DNA from: Amblyornis subalaris | Lineage: Eukaryota; Chordata; Aves; Passeriformes; Ptilonorhynchidae | DNA: 64,000 nucleotides | Reading direction: 5' to 3' | Assembly (NCBI GenBank): GCA_018881555.1 | Contig: JACAXG010000007.1 | Coordinates: 448,643-512,642 of the forward strand | Part shown: in pieces, positions 51,084 through 61,830 of the stretch | How positions within the stretch are numbered: the first letter of the stretch is position 1 | Layout of the letters: every line of letters begins with the position of its first letter | The notes under the pieces: model-generated | Database searches by the model: none | Told to the model about the DNA's origin: nothing | What the model saw: the letters and a program-made list of their open reading frames with translations, nothing else | Translations under genes and position numbers: made by a program

Positions 51084-51158
51084 TGTTAGTCTGAGTAAAG
51101 GAAACTTTACTCTCAGACTAACACGTTTACATGTTTAAACATGTAAAACGTTTCCTTT
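51084..51158. repeat. Two adjacent hairpins with interlocking complementarity
   Basis: tgttagtctgagtaaag (51084-51100) pairs with ctttactctcagactaaca (51105-51123) across a 4-nt loop, with one 2-nt bulge. It is followed at once by a 29-bp near-perfect palindrome (51123-51151, centred on atgtttaaacat, one bulged A). In addition aaaggaaac (51097-51105) is exactly complementary to gtttccttt (51150-51158), so an alternative long-range fold would open the first hairpin. The element end, if this is a mobile element, is not recognised. Confidence 0.85.
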
Positions 51159-53381
51159 TTAAATAGTATTGTTGTTCAGCAAATCTGCATCTTCAAGGAG
51201 TAATATCTAGAGTTAAGAACACAGAACACCCTGAATTTTAACATGAATTATGTATGGCATGCTAATGAAAAATATATTAAAACCAGAAAAATGGCAATAA
51301 TAGAAAGACAGACNAATAATGTTGAACCATTTTCCAGAGAGAACCATGCAGGCAAGACCCTGCNACAAGTTTAGGCTTTTTTTCGCTCCAGGACAAGCTA
51401 AATGCACTTCCTGAATGGTGTAGCACTAGTGACACTAAACAAAGGATAATACGTAATATTTAACATGCACCCATAGCTGAAAAATATCAGGGAAAACCTA
51501 CAGCATGTTGAAACTCTTTTGAGGTGGAATTTATTCTAAGGGCATTCTACAGAAATTTCAAGCCTACTTAGATTTGTTATTAATAGAGTCGAGTCACTTC
51601 TAATTTATTGGTTTAACACGACATACACTGCTAAGGTCAAAAAGTCTCCTAAAATGCTTTAAAATCTAGTATTGACCATTTTCTTACCTCATACATGACA
51701 ACTGCATTATAACTTCCTTCATAGATGATGGTCCCAATGCATGAAAACACAACCATCAACACTTTCTGATTTATGTAAATGTTATTCAGTTCGTCTTCCT
51801 AAAAATTCATTGGACTGGAAAATGAAAGGGTTGTTCACTTTATACTTTCAGTAGAAAATGTTTATGACAATATGATTATGGAGAAAAATGCAAGCAGACC
51901 AACGTATAATAATATATAAATGGACATTTTCAGTGCTATTGATCTGGGTTTTTTTCTAATTTGCTTTCTGAAAGGCTCAAATTAAAGCAAACAATCCTAT
52001 TCACTAACTCAGTAAACTCGTGGCTGCTTAGAGCAACACAAGTTTTAATTCCAACTGAGTTGGAATTTCAAGACTGGTTCCCGGAGTTCATTTGGAGAAT
52101 AAGCATGTCTGAGTAGGGCTGTGCTTTGCCAGCCAAGCTCGTGCTTAGTTTTCACAGAATATATTCAGTGTGTATTTGTCTGGCAGAAGTTACTCAGCAA
52201 TTCTGAGCAACTTGACCACAATGTGTTATCACCAGCAGAGATTTTTCTCCACTGAACATGCAAATGCATCTTTTTCCGAGAAAATGTGGTTTTGTTGCTT
52301 TCAGACACAATTTGAGGAGGGATCACTCATATACTGACAATATGACCAAATATTGATATGTTGGTGTTATTTGGATAGCAGTCTCATAACATAGTGCATC
52401 TATCAAACAATTACCTTGTCACTAGCTCTTTAAAGCCTAGAAATATGTATGTGCACAAGCAGCTTTGTTCATCCATGTCATTCTTCACACCAAGAACTTG
52501 CAGCTGGAAACCAACAACCTAATTTGTACCTTGTTGGGCCACAAGATGTTCTGAGAATTNGTTGTGCACAGGAAATCCAGGCTTCTGAAAGTATTTTTTG
52601 GCTGATTCTTGGGGCTTCCGGTACATTTTTATTGCACTCTAAACCAGGGATTTCATCCCTTAACCTACAATGTTAAAATTATTCTGAACTTGCTTATTGG
52701 TTTTGCTGAAACAGGACTGAACTTAAGTTCAGCACATAGAATGGCTGATTTTTTTATTATAATTATATAAAAAATCTTCATCATTCCCACCACAACAAAG
52801 TAAATTAAAAAGATGAGAAAGAGAAATCCATCGATTACATCAAACTTATTCCTTCACTTCTGCTCTTTCCTGTTTTAAATGACAACTGTTTGGAACAATG
52901 ATCCTGCTCCTCAGTAACCTAAAGCAGCCAATGTTAACTTTTCATTCTAGTAGGNACAGTAACAGCCAAAATATTAGGAACCACATAATGTCATTTGCTC
53001 TATTATGGTATGTTTGGATAGCAACTGTAAAGCTGTAATTTTTCCCAGCTTTTGAGGATTTATGAATAAAACTCCCACAATTTTACTGTGTTCAGTACCA
53101 CACCAAGATCAGCATTTTTCTAGTGGCTTGCCCAAATTTTGCGAACAGAAAGAATAACACCCCCTTAAGTCTGCCATCTTATTTTTACAAGAGCGTAAAG
53201 GAACACAGACGGGGGCTCTGTCACTCCTAACACCAGCAGGGGCTTCAAACATTGCCGTGGTTTCCCTAAATTGAATTTAGAGGTGCTCTCAAACGCAAGC
53301 AGTGACAAACTGCTCCAGAGCCATCCCCGTCTGCAGCAGCTCGTTGGACTGTGCCTGGAGATAACGGATTGACACGATTAC
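51159..53381. other. Non-coding stretch with short palindromes
   Basis: AT-rich up to about 53.15 kb. No gene recognised. Two further perfect palindromes occur: aattccaactgagttggaatt (52047-52067, 10-bp arms around one base) and ctgaacttaagttcag (52717-52732, 16 bp). From 53.2 kb GC and CpG rise sharply. Confidence 0.55.
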
Positions 53382-53539
53382 CTGGCCAAGTGCTGTTGGT
53401 ACAGCGCTCAAGGTCACTCCCAGCCCACCTCTGCACGTGCTGGGTGATGAACAGCCGCGCTCAGCCGCGCTGATGGGCCCATCCTTCTCGCAGGCAGTGA
53501 CCAATGCTGAGCAGCTGCNGCAAGGCTGTGATCTTCCCA
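53382..53539 (-). other. Possible minus-strand exon (158 bp) in a CpG-rich patch
   Basis: On the minus strand a long pyrimidine tract (complement of 53551-53580) runs into ctgcctgagcag, an acceptor-like site. 158 bases later comes cttggccag|gtaatc, a donor-like site. One of the three frames is open across the whole segment and past the donor to a TGA at 53289-53291. The downstream part reads LGQVIVSIRYLQAQSNELLQ. The surrounding 260 bp contain about 12 CpG, far above the rest of the window, including a perfect 10-bp tandem repeat cagccgcgct (53452-53471). I recognise no protein family. The pyrimidine tract may be only a low-complexity poly-T. Confidence 0.2.
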
Positions 53540-54428
53540 CTGCTCAGGCAGAAAAAAAAGAAAANAAAAAGGAAAAAAGCCCACTATTAGAAAAGATTTA
53601 TCAGCAAACGTAGTAGAGCCATGCTTGACCTCCATATCTTCTCTCGTTTCCCAAAGGCAGCACATGTAAGATATTTCCTGTCTTTCATGTTACTGACTGG
53701 AATGCATCATGGAGTCCAAATTTGCAACCTGCTGTCTGTTTTAGTCATTAGGCTTGATTCTCTTTGTCTCTTGATGTGAACTGCNGCCAACTGTTCACTG
53801 TTGTAATAATGCACAATCTTTTCAGTATTCCCCCTTCTCCTGGACAAATAAACAAAAAAACCCAGCCAGGCTAAAAGCTGAAATTTAGTCATCAGCTGAG
53901 GCTGCTGTGTCTTCCAGTATCTTATTCCCACATCAGCACATCACACTCTGCTCTTGCCCACCAAAACATTAGTCACAGTAGCCTCCACTTGTTATTCAGG
54001 GGCCAAAAATTCAGAGGTTAATGAACAACAATTAAAACTAACTACTAGATTTCAAACAAGCTTGTCTGACAACATGAAAGATGGAGCTTACTGACTGCAA
54101 CTTGGTTCTGCATTCACTCATCTGTCAATAACATCCAAGCGTTGTGAGCTATGTATCATTTTTTTTAAATTATATCTACTCTGCAGAGACATACCACAGG
54201 TTATTAAACTACTGTATTACCTTCACCAGCTGCTGTATCTTGGAATACTGTTCACAAAATGGTTACTCAGTATTTCAATCTCTCACCAACTTCAAAATCA
54301 AGTGAAGACAATTTATAAGGACATTAAAATATACATGGCCTGTAAAATGCAAGTCTGCTTATGTTTTGATGCCAAGTGCTACGCAAATACTGATTATGTC
54401 TTTGCTCCACTAATATTTTTATTTATAC

Positions 54429-54450
54429 ATATATATATATCTTTTTTTTT
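54429..54450. repeat. (AT)6 microsatellite and T9 tract
   Basis: atatatatatat followed by c and nine thymines. It is a short microsatellite, probably polymorphic. Confidence 0.8.
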
Positions 54451-57401
54451 TAATGTGTTCAAAATGAAAGAAACTCCAAGAATTCCTGACTGTATTTATA
54501 CCAAGCCTTTTGCAGAAGAGAAAAGAAGAACTAAAAAAGGTGCATGTGACAAACTGATACCTGNTTCGAAAACCACATGAGAGGGCTCTCACCGTGACAG
54601 AAAATGATCTGTGGGGCTGCTCTGCCACTCCAATAAAAAAATTTTATTCCGTGAGGAGCAAAATTAGTAGAACTTGATTTCCTGCTTATTTCTGTCCCCT
54701 AAGTCTCCTTCCAGTGCCATAAGCCATCTGTTCTTCCCCTATACAGCAATGTGTGGATACCTGCAGTGGTCAGTGTGGAGCTGGAGCCATGGGCTGGCCC
54801 AGCAGCTCCCNTCAAACCCACGAGGTAACTGATGGTTTCTGATGGTGTCAGCGTGGCAGCAACGTAGATCCTTTGCTTCTATCCAGCTCCCAGTGCTCCT
54901 AGAGCTCATAGGCAATTAAGGTGATTAAATCCCATCTCAGTTGAAATTGCTGAGCCCTTTCCAAGGTTATGAAGGGGAGACTGTCCAGCAGACTGGGGTC
55001 AGACCACAGCTGGNTGACATGGTAGGTTAGGAGTAGCCCGTTGCTCTCATTCAGCACAAATACCCAAACCCTCACAACTGAAAGTAAACCACCCTTTAAC
55101 CATGTTTCATGAACAGCTCAGCAGCTACTTTTTAAATTTTAAGATAAGTTGATATTTTTTTTGTATAATAATTTCACTNTGAGCAAACTGAGAAGACCTA
55201 AAGGTCAACTCATCTGCTCATCTGCAAAGGCAGTTGTGTCATTTATCCATGCCCCTCCTCTGAGTTAAGACTCAGGGTTAAGGCTTTGTTGTTTCTAGTG
55301 GTTTGGAATTTCAAGACAGAANATTGATAGACTATCTGCCAGTTTTCTTCTTGTTCAGTTAAAAACGTTGGTCTGAAGGGAGGGAAAATACGGAATTCAC
55401 TTCTTCTACAACAGCAGGAGTTTCACTCTTTCCCTTTTAGGAAAAGTTGCAGGATCCCAGAAATGAGTCACCTCTTTGGAAGAAAAGGATGGAATATTAC
55501 AAATATTTTTGCCCAGAGGCTTCACCGAGAGGTGGGAGGCTTTAATGGAAAGTGTCTGGCCATGCCATGCATCTCCCATCAGTGTTTCCAGCCTCTGCAT
55601 GACCANACCCATTTACCTGGGAAGCTCTGAGCTCTGGTGGAGCAGGGATGCTCAGGCAGTTTATACCATTGTGTTCCCAGATGCAAATAACNCTGTGCAG
55701 TTCAGACCCTCAGCTCTAGACTGTGGGCTGAGCCTAAATTAAGTTGGGAACTGCTTTCCTTATAGCTCGAAGTAATTAATTGACTCTCATTACCTGTTTT
55801 GGTTCTGGATTTTCTCATTAGTTTTAANCAGATCCTAAAATGATCATTTTGGGGAAGCTTTCATAGCAAGAAGATCCTTGCTAGGAGGCATTTTCCTTTA
55901 GTTCAGTCCATTAAATTCGTCTGAAAGCAACCAACAGAAGAATAAGAGTTGCCTGACTGACAGACAAGGCAGGCTATCTTATTAGCAGAAATTCTGAGGG
56001 AACTTGGAGCCAAAGTAATGCCTATCTTCTATAAATTGCATAACTCATATGAATTACTCAGTGCCCACAGACTACGGCAAATTTGATAAAGGAAAAAGTA
56101 CTCCTGGTTTTCATCATTGAAAGAAATACAACTGGGCTNAGGGGCAAACGAGACTGGCACATGAAAAATCACTGTTAGGAAAAAGACTACTGGTCTGACT
56201 GCACCTCCCATGGGATTCAGTCAGCTGCCTGTAGCCAGGAGATTGGCACTGCTTAAATTCACAGCTTTCCAGAAGGATGAAGCTCGTTCCCTATTCATCT
56301 TTGCCACCATCTAAAGAATTAAGAGAGTGGCTGGTGATGAAGAGCACATCAATCATGTTTATTGTGACAACTATGGCTGTTATAAAACAGATACTCTTAC
56401 AGCACATGCTAACCTCCCCCATGCTTCTTCTTTCTTTATTAAAAACTTGTTGAACATTCAGTTCAGGTCCTCTGGGACATATGCCTAGGAAAGTGCTGAT
56501 TGCAGGAGTAAATCCATTTCAGGTACATGCACTAGAAGTTGCCCATAACACACTATTTGCAGGTATGGGTCTAGATGTACTGCTGCTCTCACAGCTGAAC
56601 TCATGTAGTTATTTCTTACAGAATGGCTTTGAACAGTCTTCAGGAACAACCAGCTGTGNACAAAAACAGCAAACAGAGAGATCTATCTTTGATTTAATTC
56701 AATATTTGGTTCATCTGAATATTTACCTTTTATGGTGGAATGGCTGAGCACAGGGAGCAATTAGGAAATTTCTGAACCAAGGTCAGCTCAAGCAGAGTCA
56801 ATATGAAATTACTGTCAAAGCTAATATTCAAAGTTTTCAAATAGGCTAAGGAAAGACTGCAGAAGAAATGCCTGTGGGCTGAAAAAAATGGGAAGGCTTT
56901 GAATTGACACACAAACTGATGTCTGAAAACAACTCCCTCCTTGACACTGTGAGGTGTTAATAACCTTTGTCCAAGCAGGCATCAGCAGAACAATGGCTGT
57001 AGCTGCCCCTTACTTTCCCTGGCTAAAAATGTAGCCTGGCTTCATTTGTTTCCTGTGCTCAGAAGTTGCACTGGGAAACAGGACCATCTTGCTAAAAAAT
57101 GCAAAGAGGGTAACAATGTCACTGTCATTTACTCCTTTGTAACTGTCAAAGGGACACCTGCATTTTATGCATCAGACTCCATCAATAGTAGGGAAAATAC
57201 GGCTTTCAGATGAATTTCTGACAAAATAAAAAAAGGCTTCACAAAGCAAGGACTCAACACTAAATGTTTTAGATGTACCTTGCCCTGAAGAAACGGGAGA
57301 GGACTCAGTTTGACAGACCATTGGGAAGCAATGAAGTTTCTATGCAAGACAACCAAAGAAAAATGAGTCTCTAGACATTAAAACCAAGTTATTCTCCCTT
57401 G

Positions 57402-57470
57402 TGTAGAGACAGAGAATCTGAGGCCTAAAGTAACTATTTGAGTCATCTGATCCACATGCTATAGCCACAA
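57402..57470 (-). mobile_element. Possible MIR-like fragment (antisense)
   Basis: 'gtagagacagagaatctgag' followed by 'gcctaaagtaactatttgag' and 'tcatctgatccacatgctat' resembles the reverse complement of the MIR core (acagatgaggaaactgaggcccagagaggttaagtgacttg...). The identity by eye is modest. Confidence 0.3.
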
Positions 57471-58446
57471 CTCATTAGGTATCTGCTAATTACAGCTTTG
57501 AAAGATGCCATGGAGTGACACAAGGCAGCCCTAGATGTATTTAGTTAGTTTTACAACGGAGGAGGGTAAGAAATCCTTGGGTTCTTTCCTACAGTCAACA
57601 GCTTCAACAAAGAGCCTCTCCATTAATTGCAACCACATCTTGTCTATTTTTATGTATGAGAAACACTACAATCCTTATAAAAACCATAAAACAGCCATTG
57701 TCATTTAGGGATGCTATTAATCAAGGCATTCTTGAGTGTTTCCCCTTCTCAGCACCCTTGCCTAGATTTCAGCCTATGGGTTTTTAACTAAAAGCAGCGT
57801 GGCCATGTGTAGCCCTTGCAGAAAGCTCAGCAGTTTGATTTCAGTGCAGGAAACACTTAGCTGTGAACCTTCTTGCAAAGGGGAGACCCTGAAGTGTCTG
57901 CAAGCATTCTCAGCACTGGTAATGACAAAAAGAAACAATCTGACCAAAAGGATTGAAAATACCTACTTTGTTCTGAAAGTATCCTTGGTATTGTTGTTTC
58001 CCTCCTCCACTCCTGGAAAATCAGTGCAACAAGCAGCAAAGAAGCTGAATTCTTTTTATGCTATCCCAAATAGGTTATTTCTGGGATCCTGGAATACTCA
58101 GACTCAAGATTAAGAAAAGCTCTCCAAGGGTTAAGGTTAAGCAGTTGCTTAATGAAGCTGAAGGGCTGTCATTACTAGAGATACATAATGACAGTTTAGA
58201 CAAGCCTCTGTCAGGTATTCTAGTGTAAAGATTCTTCTTTGGGGCAGAAGCATGCATTAAACAATATCTGAAGAGTCTTTCTGGATGCCAACTCTACCGC
58301 TCAGCAGCCTCCCCTCCCAAGCTACCACCCTCTATTTTAGCAGTCTTCTGTATCATTTTTAAACTCCTTTACAATTCTCCCAGGAACTCCGCACAGACAT
58401 ACTTGCAACTCCTGAAGACGACTGAAAACTCAGTTACTTAGTAATA

Positions 58447-58481
58447 ACAAAAGAAAAAAGAAAAAAACCCAAAACCCCAAA
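58447..58481. repeat. A/C-rich low-complexity tract
   Basis: caaaagaaaaaagaaaaaaa then cccaaaaccccaaa. It is similar in style to the longer tract at 61754-61830. Confidence 0.75.
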
Positions 58482-60191
58482 TGGGATTGTTATCTCATCG
58501 AGAAGTAAAAAATGAGGCAGAAGACACACATGATAAAAGAAGATAACAGAGCCGCAGCAGTATAAACTACGAGTTACAAGACCAATATAAATCCTGTTAG
58601 CAGGTTGGCAGAAACCTGACATTTTCAATTCTCCATAAAGCTATTATACACATCTACTGAACTACAAAATTAAGACTAGTTCTGCCAGTTTGAGTCACAG
58701 CCAATTTAGGAGTTGCAAAGCTGCCCTCTCTTTGGGTCCATGTTAGACACCTTCAACCTGCAGCAGCTAATTTAGTGCTGCACTAGATAAGATTTGAAGC
58801 ATTACTCTGAAACATTTTTCAAGGTGTTTAGAAAACAGTTAAGTGTTGGAGGATAACTCTGGAGTGCCTTAACTTCTTTTTTCCCCTCCTGAAATATGAA
58901 ACAGGAACTGCTTAGCTCAGATTCACTGCTTAAGGCTCCTAGTTTGATATGTGCTTTCAGAGCCTTGTCATCAGCAGCCCATAGCCAGGTCACCAGCTAT
59001 CAGAAACACAGAGAAGAGAGCCAAAAGGGATCCTGGGTAGTCCTTTCCCCTGCCCAAAAGATCCAGCACACAGGAAGAGGATGGTTGAGTAGGGCAAGCC
59101 AGCAATAGCATGGTTCATCCATGTGGTTTTATGGGGCAGTTAACTTTTATTACCTGGTAATTACTGAGTAAGGCTTCAGACAAGCTGACTCTACAGCCCA
59201 CATGGCAGCAGACTTGTGTGGGCAGTCAGCTCACAAAAATCATGCTGCAAGACTAATGTTTCAGAGGGGAAAGTCAGTGCATTAGGAAAGCCAAGTTCAA
59301 GAAGACAGTTCAGCCATATTTCAACAGTAACCAATAAAGAATATAAATACCAACTCTTAAGCTCAAAGAAAAAAGAAAAAAAATTGGAAGCAGCAGCCAA
59401 AAAATAGGAAGAAGTTGCAAGGTACAATGACAAAAAGTANGAAATATCTCAAGAATAAAAAAGGCTGGAGGGCGGGGATCAGATGCCAAAAATGCATCTG
59501 TGAACAGAAAGGCAAAGAGTTGAAGTGGGCAGGCTAAGCTCCACGCTGCAGAACAGACACTTGCTCATGCCATCACCACTGGAATTGGTAAAACAAGGAG
59601 GAGTGAAGAAGAGGGAAGAGAAGGCCTTAGGAGAGATAAAAAGGATAAATACTGAACATGCTCATTTTTCAAAGGAGAAGCACCACAATCCAGGGGTACA
59701 ACGGCTGTTGCTTTAAAGCATTATCACCAAGGAAGTCACTTGGTATTTCCTTCTTCTTTACTGTTCCCTGCTACAGTACTATTTCTTCACACAGTTGGTA
59801 TGTGAGAAGAACACATTAATACTTGTAAGATCAGTGCATTCTTCTCTGTAGAGGCACTGAATGTTTGTGAAATGAACACTGGTGAACCTCAGACTGCTTT
59901 CTGTGAGCTAATGCCAGTTAACTAGTTTTGATCCTCTATACCTGTTTTAAACTTTATTTAAACCTTACAGCTAAAAAGATATCAAACAATCCAAACCATG
60001 TGATAAACATATGCCAAAGTCATATAATTTCCAATCTCTTCAGTTCATTCTTTGCAATAAAAAGCAAAAATTACAGTTGATTTACTATGCACTCAAACAT
60101 TAGGAGAATACAGGAACATGTGGGATCAGTTTAGGTCAGGATCAAAACCCCATAATTTAGCTGAGAGCAGCTTCCAAACTAAGCTCATATT

Positions 60192-60258
60192 TTTTCAGAC
60201 TATATTTATAGAGCAGTTACTATGTGCCAGTACATCATTAAATGTCCTAAGAACTAAA
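60192..60258 (-). mobile_element. MIR-like 3' tail (antisense)
   Basis: 'tatatttatagagcagttac' followed by 'tatgtgccagtacatcatta' and 'aatgtcctaagaact' matches the reverse complement of the MIR 3' end (aacatttattgagcgcctactatgtgccaggcactgttctaagcgct). The word ttactatgtgccag is intact. The core that would follow on the plus strand is not visible. Confidence 0.5.
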
Positions 60259-60634
60259 CCCACCCTATTCTTTATGGGGAGGGTTTTTTTCCCCTTAAGT
60301 CAGAAATACCCATTCCAGTGTAATTCTGCATGAACCAGCAGCACTCACAGCATTCTGCCCCCATCGATCTCCAGTCCTGATGGCTGCTAAGCTGTCTACA
60401 GGCTTTTCTTGTTGCTGGTAAGAGATCACAGTCTCCTGTTCCTGTTCTCACTTCCTAACACACACCTTGGCCTGGTTACAACCACTGCTCCCCAAACCAG
60501 TTTGAACTGGGAAGTAGAGCTGGCAAAAAAAGCAGAAGAGATTTGGGATGAACATGAATGTCTGGTTCCACCAGCAATACATCAGCCCCAAGGATGCTGT
60601 AGACAAGAGGGAGGGATAAGCTACAAAGGCAGGG

Positions 60635-60664
60635 AAAAAAAAAAGAAAGAAAGAAAAAAAGAAA
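60635..60664 (+). repeat. (AAAG)n-like purine tract
   Basis: A10 followed by gaaagaaagaaaaaaagaaaa. It is a simple repeat. Confidence 0.85.
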
Positions 60665-61307
60665 ACCAGAAAACCCAAAAGCTAAACAATGCAGCCCTGA
60701 ACCATTCATGCTGTTGTCCAACCTACTGCCCAGAATTCTGGACAGGGAGAGAGAGGACTGACTGATTTCTACCACTACATCTGTGATACAAAGCTCTCTC
60801 TCTCGTGGGCTGCTCTGTCTGCATGACACAGATAATGATGCAACTGTCAAACNTTCTGGTTCCTGCTCTGTGTGCTCAGCCACATGGTCCTGTTTCAAAG
60901 CCTGATTATTTCCAACTCTGCTGCATTAAAGCTGCAAACTGAGAAGAGTATTGTGCAGGAGACAAATTGGACATGCATCAGAGATCTTAGTTTAATGTAC
61001 TTACTAGAGGAGTGGTGTGTTTTGATGAATATTCAGAGCCGAAAACTTCTCCTTATCACACAGAAGTTGCTGTCTGCAGGGAAGGCATGGGGAGACTAAT
61101 GCTGCCTGGAAAAGCAGCCAGCTGACTCCGTATCTCTCTCAGACAACACTGGGACATGCTGAGCTCAGGAAGCAGAGGAAGAATGAGCAAAATCATGTCA
61201 CAGACTAAAGCAAGAGTCACTCTGCTTTGCAGAGTCTACATCTGTTGCAACATCCACAAACTTATTTCAAACACAAAACATGAGCTGCTAAAGAANGATT
61301 GCAAGAC

Positions 61308-61349
61308 TTTTTCTTTTTNCCCCCTCTTTTTTCTTTCTTTTCTTTTCCC
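61308..61349. repeat. Pyrimidine-rich (CT) tract
   Basis: An almost uninterrupted run of T and C (ctcttttttctttcttttct) with one N. No exon-like sequence follows on the plus strand. Confidence 0.8.
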
Positions 61350-61753
61350 ACTTGAATGTGTGCAGAAGATATAGTCTGAGTATTAAATGTGTTTCTAAGA
61401 AGAAAATGACAGACCCAGAAATAAATACTCTGGGATTTACGGAGCCAGTGCACATACAGTGGCAGGAAACTTTGCCAGGTTGCTGTAAGCATTCATGAAA
61501 TGGTCTCTAATGTCTGACNGGAAAGCATTGCAATATTCAGTGGGATGGACTGAAAAGCAGCCGACATGGCAAACATCTTGTGTGTTTTGATGCCAATAAT
61601 TACCTTTGTCAAACTTTAACTAGTGATGTCAAAATATTTTTAGCTTGTAGTCATGAAATGCGCAACAAACACACAAACGAGTTTGCTACTTCACACAAAC
61701 ATATNTTTGGTCTCAATAGGTTAAGCACTCTCATCTATTTCCAAACTGTGTTT

Positions 61754-61830
61754 AAAATTAAAAAAAAAACAACCCCAAACCCCGAACTAAAAAACCAGCA
61801 AAACCCCCCCAAAAAACCAAACCCACAACC
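61754..61830. repeat. A/C-rich low-complexity tract with AACCCC-like words
   Basis: About 75 bases made almost only of A and C, including caaccccaaaccccg and aaaaccccccc. On the opposite strand this is a G/T-rich strand with clustered GGGG/GGGGGGG runs. Confidence 0.8.

Larger units (their letters stand above)
53540..60191. other. Non-coding stretch
   Basis: No gene recognised. It contains a short (AT)6 with poly-T at 54429-54450, a possible antisense MIR remnant at 57402-57470 and an A/C-rich tract at 58447-58481. Open frames are short (at most 104 codons) and none resembles a known protein. Confidence 0.55.

Noticed and set aside
51084..51123. Pre-miRNA interpretation of the first 51.1-kb hairpin
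   Set aside because: The stem is under 20 bp with a 4-nt loop and does not extend into the flanks, so it is too short for a Drosha/Dicer substrate.
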